Shown here: positions 24,801-34,694 of the stretch, piece after piece | How the letters are laid out: each line of letters opens with the position of its first letter | Numbering within the stretch: the first letter of the stretch is position 1 | Source of the DNA: Phallusia mammillata | Taxonomy: Eukaryota > Chordata > Ascidiacea > Phlebobranchia > Ascidiidae | Length of the DNA: 64,000 nucleotides | Assembly: GCA_003260075.1 (NCBI GenBank) | Contig: QLIY01000036.1 | Location: forward strand, 205,997 to 269,996 | Reading direction: 5' to 3' | Translations under genes and position numbers: made by a program | Notes under the pieces: generated by a model | What the model was told of the DNA's origin: nothing | The model's database searches: none | What the model saw: only the letters and a program-made list of their open reading frames with translations

Positions 24801-27800
24801 CAAAAGTATCGAGCCAATAAATGATAAGAAGACAGTGCACACTGTTTCGACCTATAAGGTCTCTCATATTCGCTCGATGCTTCTACAATGATACTATGAC
24901 ACTGAATCGACTTTACTTTGGTTCCCAAGCAGTTACTTGGTCACTATTTTTTATTTGTTTAGCATTTATTCAGAGACGAAGTGTTGTGTATTTAATTGTT
25001 ATATATTTTGTTGGTTTAAGGCAGTTTGCAAGTTGCCTATAATGAAATGAAACTTCACAGGGTTGTATATTGGCGTATGTTTTATTTTAAACCTTTGTTA
25101 TTTGTTCAGTTTGTGGACGGTCATGATACCAAGCAAACCCCCCCCCCCCGCTTCTACAATGATACTATGACACTGAATCGACTTTACTTTGGTTCCCTAG
25201 CAGTTGCTTGGTCGCTATTTTTTATTTGTTTAGCATTTATTTAGAGACGAAGTGTTGTGTATTTCATTGTTATATATTTTGTTGGTTTCAGGCAGTTAGC
25301 AAGTTGCCTATGATGAAACTTTGCAGGGTTGTATATTGGCGTATGTTTTATTTTAAACCTATGTTATTTGCTCAGTTTGTGGACGGTCATGATACCAAGC
25401 AAACAAACGTCTCATTTCTACGAAGCAAAATCGGAATCGTATCGCAGGAACCGGTTCTTTTTGGTGGATCGGTGCGCGATAATATCGTGTATGGCGATAA
25501 TTCCCGTATCGTTCCAGAGGAAGACGTAGAGAGAGCAGCAAAGCTCGCCAACATGCATGAGTTTATTCTTGCTTTGAAAGATGTAAGTCACGCTGCAATT
25601 TAACGAAAATATTTCTTCAATTGAGTTCCTACTGGTGTTATTGAGTATGTCGGAGTAACCAAAAGATTACTCACGTATTCATTTGTTACCAATTGAAATG
25701 TCTGTGTTGTCTGCTTGATTTATCAAATTTACAAAGATATTCTTTCCTTTTAATATTGCCCTTGAGGAACCCCCCCCCCGGAGTAACCAAAAGATTACTC
25801 ACGTATTCATTTGTTACCAATTGAAATATCTATGTTGTCTACTTGATTTATCAAATTTACAAAGATATTCTTTCATTTTAATATTGCCCTTGAGGGTCCC
25901 CCCCCCCAGAGGAAGACGTAGAGAGAGCAGCAAAGCTCGCCAACATGCATGAGTTCATTCTTGCTTTGAAAGATGTAAGTCACGCTGCAATTTTACAAAA
26001 AATATTTCTTTAATTGAGTTCCTACTGGTGCCCCCCCCCCCAATCTGGTTCAGCTTTATGGCATAAGCTTTGCACAATACAATGTTCCATGTCTAAGCGT
26101 TCGTCGTTTACGACAAATCTGAAATTGCAACGACTTGATTCTTTTATAACACGTAATAAGAACACCGGTTATTCGTATGAATAAAACTGGACGTTTTTTG
26201 AATTTTTATTTATATACAATATAACAGCATGTACAGGGAAATATACTATCAAACGTTTGTAATTTTAGGGTTATGAAACGAGTGTGCCCCCCCCCCATCT
26301 GAAATTGCAACGACTTGATTCTTTTGTAACACGTAATAAGAACACCGGTTATTCTTATGAATAAAACTGGACGTTTTTTGGATTTTTGTTTATATACAAT
26401 ATAACAGCATGAAGAGAGAAATATTCTATCAAACGTTTTAATCTCAGGGTTATGAGACGAGTGTTGGTGACAAAGGCGACCAGTTATCAAGAGGGCAGAA
26501 GCAGAGGGTTGCTATAGCAAGAGCTCTCGTAAGAAATCCGAGGATTCTTCTTCTTGATGAAGCTACTTCCGCGCTTGACACAGGTAATATTGCAACAAAA
26601 ACAAATTCGTATTATTTCGATGTTAGTACTTCTTTGAAAATGCGCAATGCTGCAAACTTTCCATATCTAAGTTGCAATGTATATTGAATTATTGTGTACA
26701 GCCGTTAACGCGCTAAAATGATTTGTAGTTAGGGTCGTTTTTTGGCCCTAAAATATATGGCCGGTCCACAATTTTGGGGCACTTTACATATACCTTGTAT
26801 CCTAACTGTCCAAATGCTACACTAGTAATGCCGCTAAACCAGTATGTTAAATAAGCTTTCTAATCTGTCTTATCTTGTTGGTTTGGGGTCGGGTTCATGC
26901 TAAAGATATAAGACCGATTTGCAACACTGTACACTAGTAGGCTATAACCATTGAAACAGTGTGTTAGTTGTGTTTACCAATCTAGTTAACATTCTAACTT
27001 TGTACCCTAATTATCCAGATGGTTCACTAGTATTACTGCTAAACCAGTGTGTTAACTCAGTTTTCTAATCTTGTTGGCTTAAAGTCGGGATTTTGCTCAA
27101 GATATAGGGACTGTACACTAGTATAGACATTGAAACAGTGTGTTAGTTCTGCTTTCCAATCTAGTTAACATTATAATCTTGTATAATATTGTTCAGAGAG
27201 TGAGCAGATTGTGCAGGAAGCCTTGGACCGGGCGAGAGAGGGACGTACTTGTGTCGTCATCGCACACAGACTTTCAACAATCCGCAACGCTGACAAAATC
27301 GCCGTGATATCACAAGGTAATATAATACTCACTCAGGGGTTCTTAACCTGGCGTACACCAAAGCAGGGAGTTTGAAATAGGGTTTCAACGCAAAGGCTCT
27401 TTTGGCTTTTAGGGAAAGTTTTAGTATGGATAATATACACCCCCCCCCCCCTCAGGGGTTCTTAACCTGGCGTACACCAAAGCAGGGAGTTTGAAATAAG
27501 GTGTCAACAGAAAGGCTCTTTTGCCTTTTTGGGAAAGTTTTAGTATGGTTAAAATAATTATTGAATAATATACACCGAACCCCATTGGTTATGTAAAAAG
27601 CAGTAAAATTAAATTGAAGGATTCCTGTCAGTTTATACTTTTGTTTTGACAGTGTTAAGGGGTTCTAGCACCGAAATGATTAAAAACCACTTTACGTTAA
27701 ATGACCTTTTACCGACCCTACTAAAATATAGATTGTGCCTTCAATGCGTGTATGATGAAGTGCTTTTGTTGTTTTTCCAGTGGTAGCTCAATGTAGAGCT

Positions 27801-28224
27801 CCTATAGTATAGTGTTAGGTTAAGTAATACATTTTGTCGTGTATTATTAGTTTTTGTTTAAAATGCAAATACATTTGAGAGCTGTTAGATACATTGTAAT
27901 GTCAAAACGTATGCCTCCATTGGCTTTTGTTCCTTAACCTAAATAGCGGAAAAGTCAAGTTGGCCCATGAGGCATGTCTTGGGACTGTATTGTTTGTCAA
28001 AACAGTTGCATTTTGTTCTAATTCCGGACTGCAGCAGGTTGTTATCAACTGACACACTTGTCAAGTCGTCTCTGTCACTTCGAAATGTTTAAGAATTGTG
28101 AATTATAACTTTAATGCATTTTGCTTGTTTAGGCCAAGTGATTGAACAAGGAACCCACGAGGAACTTATGGATTTGGAAGCAGCTTATTACAAGCTTATC
28201 ACTACCAACGCTTCCCTAAGTTGA
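6863..28224 (+). CDS. ABCB11-like: ABCB-family full transporter, ABCB11 (bile salt export pump)-like
   Basis: ATP-driven plasma-membrane exporter (TMD1-NBD1-TMD2-NBD2). Exons: 6863-6962, 7420-7480, 8439-8492, 9312-9399, 9761-9854, 10426-10570, 11064-11151, 11966-12099, 12571-12742, 13299-13423, 14385-14562, 14807-14920, 15130-15240, 15763-15888, 16692-16895, 17269-17439, 17948-18109, 18376-18457, 18530-18608, 18889-19024, 19482-19652, 20048-20152, 21056-21217, 21516-21719, 22394-22494, 23001-23141, 23926-24082, 24422-24619, 25376-25582, 26448-26583, 27197-27316, 28133-28224. They join in phase to 1405 residues. An in-frame TAA at 6842 supports the start. Residues 73-100 are lysine-rich. NBD1: Walker [10 protein letters not shown] (507-515), Q555, LSGGQ (611-615), Walker B LLLDQ with Gln636 instead of Glu, H667. 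NBD2: GQSGCGKST (1197-1205), LSRGQ (1303-1307), LLLDE (Glu1328). The C-terminus [14 protein letters not shown] and the VERGTHDEL / [10 protein letters not shown] segment resemble vertebrate ABCB11. Intron 22 has a GC donor. Several exons have partial copies after ten-C junctions; those are excluded. Confidence 0.92.
11368..11377. other. Ten-C junction, copy of exon 7 end and intron 7
   Basis: Ten C. The following about 240 bases repeat 11129-11367, beginning inside exon 7 (TGATAATATGTGGATACTTG) and including its GT donor. The copied exon tail should not be annotated as an extra exon. Confidence 0.75.
11781..11823 (+). pseudogene. Partial copy of ABCB exon 8 inside intron 7
   Basis: AGGTTGGAAACTGAGCTCTC and the following CAACGAGACAGACT closely repeat the acceptor and first about 40 bases of exon 8 (11964-12005), then diverge. 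The reading frame is lost after the copied part. Unlike the other partial exon copies, no poly-C tract precedes it, so it may be a genuine small duplication. Confidence 0.6.
12973..12983. other. Poly-C junction, copy of exon 9 end
   Basis: Eleven C. The following DNA repeats the end of exon 9 (from 12699), its donor, and the intron to about 12970 with scattered substitutions and a duplicated GTTTTGCGT. Confidence 0.75.
13600..13610. other. Poly-C junction, copy of exon 10
   Basis: Eleven C. Bases 13611-13692 repeat exon 10 from GGCTGGTGGAGTTGCTGAAG to its donor. The one coding change visible is synonymous (GTTGCTGCA versus GTTGCGGCG), as expected for alleles. The intron copy continues to about 13860. 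Confidence 0.78.
14104..14115. other. Poly-C junction, copy of intron 10 segment
   Basis: Twelve C, at least one from the following copy. The next about 215 bases (CAGGTCCAACGAACAGTCTC onward) repeat 13888-14103 with a few percent divergence. Confidence 0.7.
14596..14608. other. Poly-C junction, copy of exon 11 end
   Basis: Thirteen C including flanking C. The following CTCCTGGACGTCTGATGACT repeats the last 20-odd bases of exon 11 and its GTAAGT donor. Confidence 0.7.
17820..17935. repeat. Low-complexity ACTTAAC/CTAAAA-rich stretch in intron 16
   Basis: Degenerate reiterations of ACTCAACT, ACTTAA and CTTAAAAAA just upstream of exon 17. No further structure seen. Confidence 0.5.
19183..19193. 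other. Poly-C junction in intron 20
   Basis: Eleven C. The next about 100 bases repeat 19080-19182 (ACCTGGTATATACTTTAGTT...), differing by single bases and a small deletion. Confidence 0.7.
19710..19945. repeat. TGACGTCA-rich degenerate minisatellite in intron 21
   Basis: Five perfect TGACGTCA palindromes at 19733, 19753, 19840, 19861 and 19908, plus TACGTCA half-sites near 19891 and 19927 and TGACTTCA variants. Interspersed GTCAA-TTTAAA and GAGATGTC blocks show the tandem origin. TGACGTCA is the CRE/ATF consensus, so this could be bound by CREB/ATF factors or be an incidental repeat. Confidence 0.7.
20153..20158 (+). other. Non-canonical GC splice donor of ABCB intron 22
   Basis: Exon 22 ends CTACAG and the intron begins GCAAGC, with no GT nearby. 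Joining here to the acceptor at 21055 gives FTYFLQ then NYMFAKSGE, the expected family sequence. The copy after the next poly-C tract also carries CAG then GCAAGC, so it is not a single-read error. Confidence 0.8.
20551..20561. other. Poly-C junction in intron 22, long copy
   Basis: Ten C plus one belonging to the copy. The following about 380 bases repeat from the end of exon 22 (CTACAGGCAAGC, 20147) to about 20550, with substitutions and small indels such as loss of an AATTATTTTTAAAAGATTCA-like stretch. Confidence 0.75.
21875..21884. other. Ten-C junction, copy of exon 24 end
   Basis: Ten C. The following TTCAAAGGTACAATTTTTG repeats the last bases of exon 24 and its donor, then intron 24 with an internal deletion in the second copy. 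Confidence 0.7.
22697..22907. mobile_element. hAT-type MITE in intron 25 with 8-bp TSD
   Basis: 211 bp. Left end CAGTGGTTCCTAACC, right end GGTTGGGAACCACTG: inverted termini with one mismatch. It is flanked by CTGTATTG on both sides (22689-22696 and 22908-22915). Eight-base duplications and CAGNGGTTC ends are hAT hallmarks. No coding capacity. Confidence 0.85.
23404..23414. other. Poly-C junction in intron 26
   Basis: Eleven C, one belonging to the copy. The following DNA repeats 23268-23403. The second copy also has a reiterated GTTCATNATGGACCATGCAC segment near 23520-23570. Confidence 0.65.
25138..25149. other. Poly-C junction, duplicated intron 28 and start of exon 29
   Basis: Twelve C. 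The first copy (24880-25137) ends inside a truncated exon 29 (TTTGTGGACGGTCATGATAC). The second copy (25150 onward) continues into the full exon 29 at 25376. Confidence 0.75.
25770..26041. other. Three poly-C junctions bounding two short exon 29/intron 29 copies
   Basis: Tracts at 25770-25779, 25898-25907 and 26031-26041 (10, 10 and 11 C). Segment 25780-25897 copies 25650-25769. Segment 25908-26030 copies the end of exon 29 plus its donor (25517-25637). Their out-of-order arrangement looks like small contigs placed side by side. Confidence 0.7.
26287..26296. other. Ten-C junction interrupting exon 30 copy
   Basis: Ten C. The upstream copy ends in a truncated exon 30 start (GGTTATGAAACGAGTGTG). 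The downstream copy (26297 onward) repeats 26119-26286 and continues into the intact exon 30 at 26448. Confidence 0.72.
26800..27185. repeat. Two-unit tandem repeat, about 195 bp, in intron 30
   Basis: CTAACTGTCC...CACTAGTAATGCCGCTAAACC near 26810 recurs as CTAATTATCC...CACTAGTATTACTGCTAAACC near 27005. Both are followed by TTCTAATCT, a TCGGG-containing block, and CATTGAAACAGTGTGTTAGT. Confidence 0.55.
27440..27451. other. Poly-C junction in intron 31
   Basis: Twelve C (one from each flank). The following CTCAGGGGTTCTTAACCTGG repeats 27333 onward for about 110 bases, and the copy then extends into unique sequence. Confidence 0.7.
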
Positions 28225-28496
28225 GCTGATGTACAGGGTTCAAAACTACCTAAATATTTTATCCTGCGTCCCGCCATAAAAGCAGGAAACTGCCGACTGA
28301 CAGGAACAACTTTTATTATATGTAAGTGCCAATGGAAATTGAAAACGGCACCGACCAACTCTCACAATGTGTGGATTTTGTTTTGCTTTACACTTCACAG
28401 TTTTGTGTGTGTTTTGTTTCTGCAAGCCTTTTATAAATTTCCTTGAAATGTTTTAATATAAGATTGTCTCGACTAAAGCATTTAAATGTACAAAAC

Positions 28497-28502
28497 AATA
28501 AA
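28497..28502 (+). terminator. AATAAA polyadenylation signal of the ABCB gene
   Basis: AATAAA lies about 270 bases after the TGA at 28222-28224, and is followed by a T-rich stretch. Confidence 0.6.
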
Positions 28503-29904
28503 GGTAATTATATAAACTTTTTTTTACTTTAATTGGTATTCGGAAATAGAAAAATACATTTTTTTCTTCCCTAAATTGGGGCCAATATTTATGTCGATAA
28601 TTTATCTAAGGCCATTGTTTCTGTGTATTACACATTGTGTGTTATTCACGCAACGTCTTGTATGTGTGTGCGTGTGTGTGTTTAAAGTATCACTGTTTTT
28701 ATTGTTGTATCAACTAATTATTTGTTATCCTATTTTTATTTTATTTTTTTAATTCCTTAATCTTCGTTTAATTCCTTGTTCTGTGAGATAATGTTATCGT
28801 ACGTGACATTAAAAGTTGACAAATTAGTACCAATGATAATTTGATAAGTTTAAGTCGGATACATCATTATTAATGGAAAAGTTTAAATTGTTTGACCCTA
28901 AACTTGACGTTTATGGACACTGAAAATCCTCATTTTCCAGTGCTAAGAAATTCAAATCACACCTTTCATAATTAAATATATACTGGGTAAAATGCCTGAA
29001 AAAAAATTATATTTGATGTTTTATATTTCGCAAAGCTAAAAACGGGAGCAGGATTACGTTGATTTTTTAATAGTCATGTTTTCGATTCCGATTTAAACGC
29101 CCCCCCCCCCATAATTAAATATATACTGGGTAAAATGCCTGAAAACAATTTATATTTGATGTTTTATATTTCGCTCAGCTAAAAACGGGAGCAGGATTAC
29201 GTTGATTTTTTTTAATAGTCATGTTTTCGATTCCGATTTAAACTGATAAGCGGTGTCCAGTAGTAGGCCGTAGACGTCTAGAACGCTTTTAAAATCGCAA
29301 CGTTTCGGGACAACGGTTCGTTCCGGTATGAAACACTGGTAGCAACAACCTTGCAATCTGTAAAAGATTTAGCATTATGTTAGAAAGTTTGCCAGGTAAA
29401 GCGTCGTCATGGAAATTTCTCCAGTATATGTTACCAACTGTTATAACATTGTATGCTTTTTTGAAACAAAAAAGGAAATATCCTTTCAATTTCAAACAAT
29501 CTGCTATTGTTTGCAACGCTCCAGTTCGGCTTTCGTCACTTCCACTAACAGCCACAAAGTTGTGAAAGGCACGGTTGACGTTGTGACGTCATGCAGGTTT
29601 CCTGCCTGTTTCGACGAGTCAGACCATGGGTTTATGACGTCAAATTCGTAGTTTCAATAAGATTTTCGACTGTAGACCTATTAGGTTTAGTTTTCAAGGT
29701 TTTGTTTAATTGCAGTTTAGCTCAAGCAGATTTTGGAATTGAAGTTGGTCCCACAGTCACAATCACCAAGTTACTTGACCTGGATTGGACCACCATACAA
29801 AGTTATATTCTAGAAACAAACTCGAATCAGAATTTTATTAGCGAAGATATAAAGATAGCCTGATAGTAAAACAAAACAGTCAGATATAGCAAGGTAAAAA
29901 CGGT
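28503..29904. other. Intergenic region between the ABCB gene and the first LCCL gene
   Basis: It holds a short TG run near 28660, a poly-C junction at 29100-29110 whose following bases repeat 28970-29099, and at about 29224-29283 a fragment (TAGGCCGTAGACGTCTAGAA) matching one monomer of the satellite at 60.3-62.4 kb. No convincing coding exon seen. Confidence 0.55.
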
Positions 29905-32634
29905 ATGATGTTGTTCGTAAGCTGTTTGAAAATCTGCTTCACATTGGTGACCATCTTACGAATTGTCGAAGCACTGGAAGGTAACTGCTCTACATATTTT
30001 GTGGTCAAACAATTTCAAATTCATGAGTGTAATAAAATTTAACAAAACTAAACCGAAGCTGTCTTATATTAGCCACATGCGACACAAAACTGTCGGATTT
30101 GAAACACTCCATCACAAAAGTAATTTGTCCCGGCGGCTGTTGGATGCAACATTCAGAATTATGTGGGACTGACGACTACGCCAGAGGTCCTCTGTGTCTT
30201 GCTGCGATGCACACTGGACTGATTGACAGTAAGTCGATTTTAACTTGTAAATTAGTACATGTTTCGCGCATATTGCCACTAACAGGCATTTGTTGGCGTT
30301 TAACAAGTTTAATGGCTGTCCAACTTTGAAGTACGATTGGTTCGCGTGGTACTCCATCCAATAACAAATGACGTTTAATAAACCAAACATCTCAAAGCAA
30401 TCAATAAATGCAATAATGCTCATCAATAAATACAATAATGCTTTTTCGTGTTCAAACTGAAAGTTTTTGTGAAAAAGATTTTTTTGTCCTGAATAGCCAA
30501 GCACACCTGATGTTTGACACAGTTTATAGAAGCAACTGTTGTAGATAACGTTGTTGCAATTATCATGTTTAGAAGAGGGAGGATATTTTGAGGTGTTTCA
30601 AAGCAATCCATTCCCGAAGTACACAGGCACGACAAGATACGGCGTGACCAGCGAATCATGCGGTTCTGCTATATTCACTTACTCATTTCAAAGTATGACG
30701 CGGTCGTTTATTGCTCAGCCAATCTGAAAAACTCTCTTCTTATGTGTTGTTCCCCCCCCCCTTTCAAAGTATGACGCGGTCGTTTATTGCTCAGCCAATC
30801 TGAAAAACTATAACTCACTTCTTATGTGTAGTGAAATGCAGCACAAAGGGAAATTCTGAATTTTCAGTGACTGATGTTGATTGTCCTTCCGGTTGTCGTC
30901 CTAACTACGTGTGTGGGACAAATTTCTACAACAGCAATTCGTCTGTATGTGCAGCTGCTATGCACGCTGGGATTTTGAAAGGTCTGGTTCACTTGGCTTG
31001 CCTATAATAACACAACATCTAGAAAAATGCTGTTTTTTTGCAGAAAACGGAGGAGCGGTTACATTTTATTCTGATGAGAAACAAACATCTTATGTTGGTT
31101 CAACAAAAAACGGCGTTTCCAGTCAGTCATGCAACAATTTCCTAAGATCCTTTTCATTTACCAGTAAGTGTGTTAACCTGGCCTAATTTGCTTGTTCTTT
31201 TAGTATAACTTTTCAGGAAACCCCCCCCCCCGATTGTTTTCGGAATTGTCAAAACGAAGGTAAATGCTTGTCAGGAATTAATGCTGAGTTTTGCTCTTGT
31301 GCGAGTGGAACAGAGGGAGATGATTGTAGAACTGGTGAGAGAAACCTTACATCGAGCCTAGGTTGAAATATACAGCACAGCACACTTGTTACCTACGTAT
31401 TACTGTTTTAGACATCAACGAATGTACACGTGGAACACACAACTGTCATCAACACGCAACTTGTACCAACACGTTGGGTAGTTTATAATGTTCTTGCAAC
31501 GCAAACTACACAGGAAATGGAACTCAGTGTGGTAAGCTAAATTGCAAAACATAAAAGTTTGTTTATAACGTTAAAATCCGCACCACATTCCCTGTTGTGT
31601 GAATTGTTAGGACTTACAAGTTTGACAATTTTCAGAGCCCAACTTTTGCTTGGCTAACGTCGATCTCTGCAAAAATAACGGAATTTGCTTGGACACAAAA
31701 ACAGCATACAACTGCTCTTGTGATGTTTTTCATCAAGGAAAGCATTGTGAGCAAGGTATTTCGAAAGATTTGTGAGAATCTAAAATCCAGATGATTTTTT
31801 AGTAATTATAATATTTGTTTTAGAGATTGACCACATAATTATGACCACAGCAAGGAATTGGGCAAACGCAAGAAAATATTGCCAGTCAATTGGTGGAGAT
31901 TTGGCGACCTGGGGAATGAGAAACGCAACTGTTCGCAAGTATGTATTACAGGTTTAGCTTTAAGCATTCGGACGTGGGCTCAATATAAGACTTTTTACCA
32001 ATAATGTTTTCTTTTAAACATTTAAAACCATTTGCCAATCCTTCAACACTTTTTTTATGAGATCCATTTTTTAGTTCGGGTTTCCTTTTTACTGAAAAAT
32101 GGCAGAAAATAGATGCTGTGCCGTAACCTTTACTTAGTGTTGTATAATTTAAAACTCCTCAACCTGAATGAATCAACACTACTGTCCATTGAGCCTCATC
32201 AACAACTCAGATAAATCAAAATTTAGTTGCCACGAAATGTGTTTAATTGTATGCCAAGCACCATATCGTTGATTTTGTTTGTTGCTGTAAGTGTAACCTT
32301 ATTATGACCACAAGCAATTTGCATTGTGGCTCTGACAAACAAGTAGGCTTATAAGAAACCACTATATTCAAGCTCGATCATTGAAAATGTGCTGCGCCCC
32401 GGTCCACCATCAAGTTACTGGATTGGCATGTCTGACCTCGACCAAGAAGGGGTTTGGAAATATGTTGATGGCGTTGCTGTTACAACCAAAAATACCGATT
32501 TTTCATCCGGCCAACCTGACGACTACGGTTCAGCACAAGATTGTGCATGGTTGTATCGAAAATTTAACTACAAGATGGACGATGGTTGGTGTACACGATA
32601 TGAACTCGCCATCTGTGAGAGAATCTTGAACTAG
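29905..32634 (+). CDS. Secreted LCCL-LCCL-EGF-EGF-EGF-C-type lectin protein (gene 1; carries a premature stop)
   Basis: Exons: 29905-29980 (signal peptide MMLFVSCLKICFTLVTIL...), 30073-30228 and 30573-30692 (LCCL 1, [19 protein letters not shown]), 30832-30981 and 31044-31163 (LCCL 2, CPSGCRPNYVCGTNFYN), about 31232-31334 (EGF), 31412-31531 (calcium-binding EGF, DINEC), 31636-31755 (EGF), 31824-31938 and 32373-32634 (lectin domain ending AICERILN). The lectin has a QPD triplet, known in the family for galactose preference. In the DINEC EGF a TAA at 31486-31488 replaces the CAA seen in gene 2, so this copy may be a pseudogene, a null allele or a base error. A poly-C tract (31221-31231) replaces the acceptor of the first EGF exon. 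Secretion is inferred from the signal peptide and absence of a TM helix. Confidence 0.82.
30752..30761. other. Ten-C junction in gene 1 intron
   Basis: Ten C, followed by TTTCAAAGTATGACGCGGTC, a copy of the end of the LCCL-1 second exon and its donor at 30685 onward. Confidence 0.7.
31221..31231. other. Poly-C tract at the 5' edge of an EGF exon, no local copy
   Basis: Ten C plus one that belongs to CGATTGTTTTCGG. Gene 2 has TTAAG then GAAGCAACGATTGTTTTCGG at this point, so the acceptor has been replaced by the tract. No duplicated flank is seen, which fits a simple contig gap. Confidence 0.65.
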
Positions 32635-33347
32635 TAGCAGCAAACCATGCATTTGTTTTGAACATTTTATTTGTTAGCCTCTACGAAATATCATTTTGTG
32701 TAAAGTTGCTGAAGTGACATAAAAAAAATTAACACATATATTTGTAACTGCATTTTAATCGGTGTTTTGTGCTTTTGCTTTTTTTTGTATAATCATCGAT
32801 GATCAATATGTGCAAGTAAAATTTTCTACATAGTTTTTTTCCTGTGCACTGTTTTGATTGGCTAGTGTTGCGGTCAAAAACTTCGGGAGAAAATACAGAC
32901 TATGTTCCGAAGACAAACGCGTTTCGTGTTTCGGGTAATGGATTTTGGGCAAAATATCCACAAAAAATGAGGTACCAAGTAGTGAATGCTGCAGTGTTTC
33001 TCCTTGTTTAATTTTTGATTTTATTCCCAGCAGTTTGGAACATCTTGATTTGCCATGGCAGTATAAAGCGAAGCTATTAAAACAGAATATTCACTGTCAA
33101 AGAGTTATCTAAAAACAGATCAGCGGCGTCACAAGGTACTCACATTACATGTGTGTATAGTTATAGTGCATGTGTATGTAGTGCCTCGTAGCACTGTTAA
33201 AGCGAACTTCTGGTTGTCATTATTGCTCTTTTTAAGAAAATTCTGGTTTGTCATTCTCATTATTTTTAAAAAAATTATCAACTCTTCAATTTTTTTGCTA
33301 GCGTTTCAAAACTTTAAAATATCTTCAGTCTTTCTCCCCCCCCCCCC

Positions 33348-33520
33348 AGTACGCCAGGCCCATTGAAGGCGCCATACCGAATCAGCCGGTCACCAGGCGT
33401 TCACCACCATATGGCAATGCGTAGGCTAGAAAAATCTAGCCCTCGGTGGGATTCGAACCCATGACAGGAGTTTTTCCGGGACTTGCGTCATACCAACTGA
33501 GCGACACAGGCCCAGTGGAG
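33348..33520 (-). mobile_element. tRNA-derived SINE
   Basis: On the minus strand a B box GGTTCGAATCC (33459-33449) and an A-box-like TCGCTCAGTTGG (33504-33493) are spaced as in a tRNA. The non-tRNA body (AGTACGCCAGGCCCATTGAA ... CACCACCATATGGCAA) recurs truncated at 33690-33780 and about 40690-40800, and in part at 15623-15660. A poly-C junction (33336-33347) abuts it. Confidence 0.72.
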
Positions 33521-33689
33521 AATCCGCCCCGAAAGTCGAATCACAAGCACCGTTGCCTGCCTCGTATGCTGCACATGTCAACTTTGTAATATGGGATCGC
33601 AAGATTGACCAGTATCGGTTAATATGAACATAAATTCATAACTGGGACCAGCCCTGAAGCGTCAATATGACACACACATATATCAATCA

Positions 33690-33785
33690 CAGTACGCCAG
33701 GCCCATTGAAGGCGTTATACCGAATCAGCCGGTCACCAAGCATTCACCACCATATGGCAAGGCTAGCCTGCGGTGGGTTTGGGTA
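33690..33785 (-). mobile_element. Truncated copy of the tRNA-derived SINE
   Basis: AGTACGCCAGGCCCATTGAA through CCATATGGCAAGGC matches the body of the 33348-33520 copy. The tRNA-like head with its A and B boxes is missing. Confidence 0.65.
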
Positions 33786-34694
33786 CCTATTGTTAATATT
33801 CGTCATTTTTATGTTACTTTTACCTAGCTGCTCTTAAAAGTGTTGGTCATGAAAACACTGATCAGATGCTTGGAAGCACAATTTATTACACGCAGCCAAA
33901 CCGGCAACCTTTGACCCGATTGGCCTTCCAGCAGACTTTTTTCTTACGTTTTAGCTGCAGGCAGGAGATCTGCCAAAGGTGCTCACTCAGTTCTAACTTA
34001 CATTCGTTTGTTCCGCAGTGACCCAGAGACCCCCCCCCCGGCAACCTTTGACCCGATTGGCCTTCCAGCAGACTTTTTTCTTACGTTGTAGCTGCAAGCA
34101 GGAGATCTGCCAAAGGTGCTGACTCAGTTCCAACTTACATTCATTTGTTCCGCAGTGACCCAGAGTGCTGTAGTAACTCCTTGGGTTTGTTGAAAGGTGG
34201 CGTTAGACCATGTTTTGAGATAGACTAGTTTGTTTTTATCTACCCAGTAAGCAGCAATAACTACTTATCTGTACATACTTAATCTACCTTCGGGCGTTGT
34301 AGTCCTAATGTAACCCTGGATATTATGTTTCTACATACGCTGCAACTTACTGTTGTGATAAGGTTCTGTAGTCTGATGAAATGATGTATGTAATGTTTCT
34401 GTTCCCTGCAAGCTGTTCTGTTTGGATATGGAAACGGATGTTATTTAAAGCAATCTAAAACTAAAAGTAAGAAATGTAAAATAAAATTGTACTTAAAAGT
34501 AGGTTAGAAACTATATCCTTGGTATTTACAACTAAATGGAATAGGCTACTTGTATTTATAAAACGTTAATGGAGTCGTGTAAACTAAATAATTTGGTGTT
34601 ATTTAGGATATTGATTTCATAAACAATACTGAGTCGATTGACTGGTTAACACGTCGTTGTTTTGTTTTTGTAACATTTTTCAAGCAGTAGATTT

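Noticed and set aside
27336..27705. Possible hAT element starting CAGGGGTTCTTAACCTGG
   Set aside because: The candidate right end (TGATTAAAAACCACT near 27680) is a poor inverted match and I could find no 8-bp target duplication.
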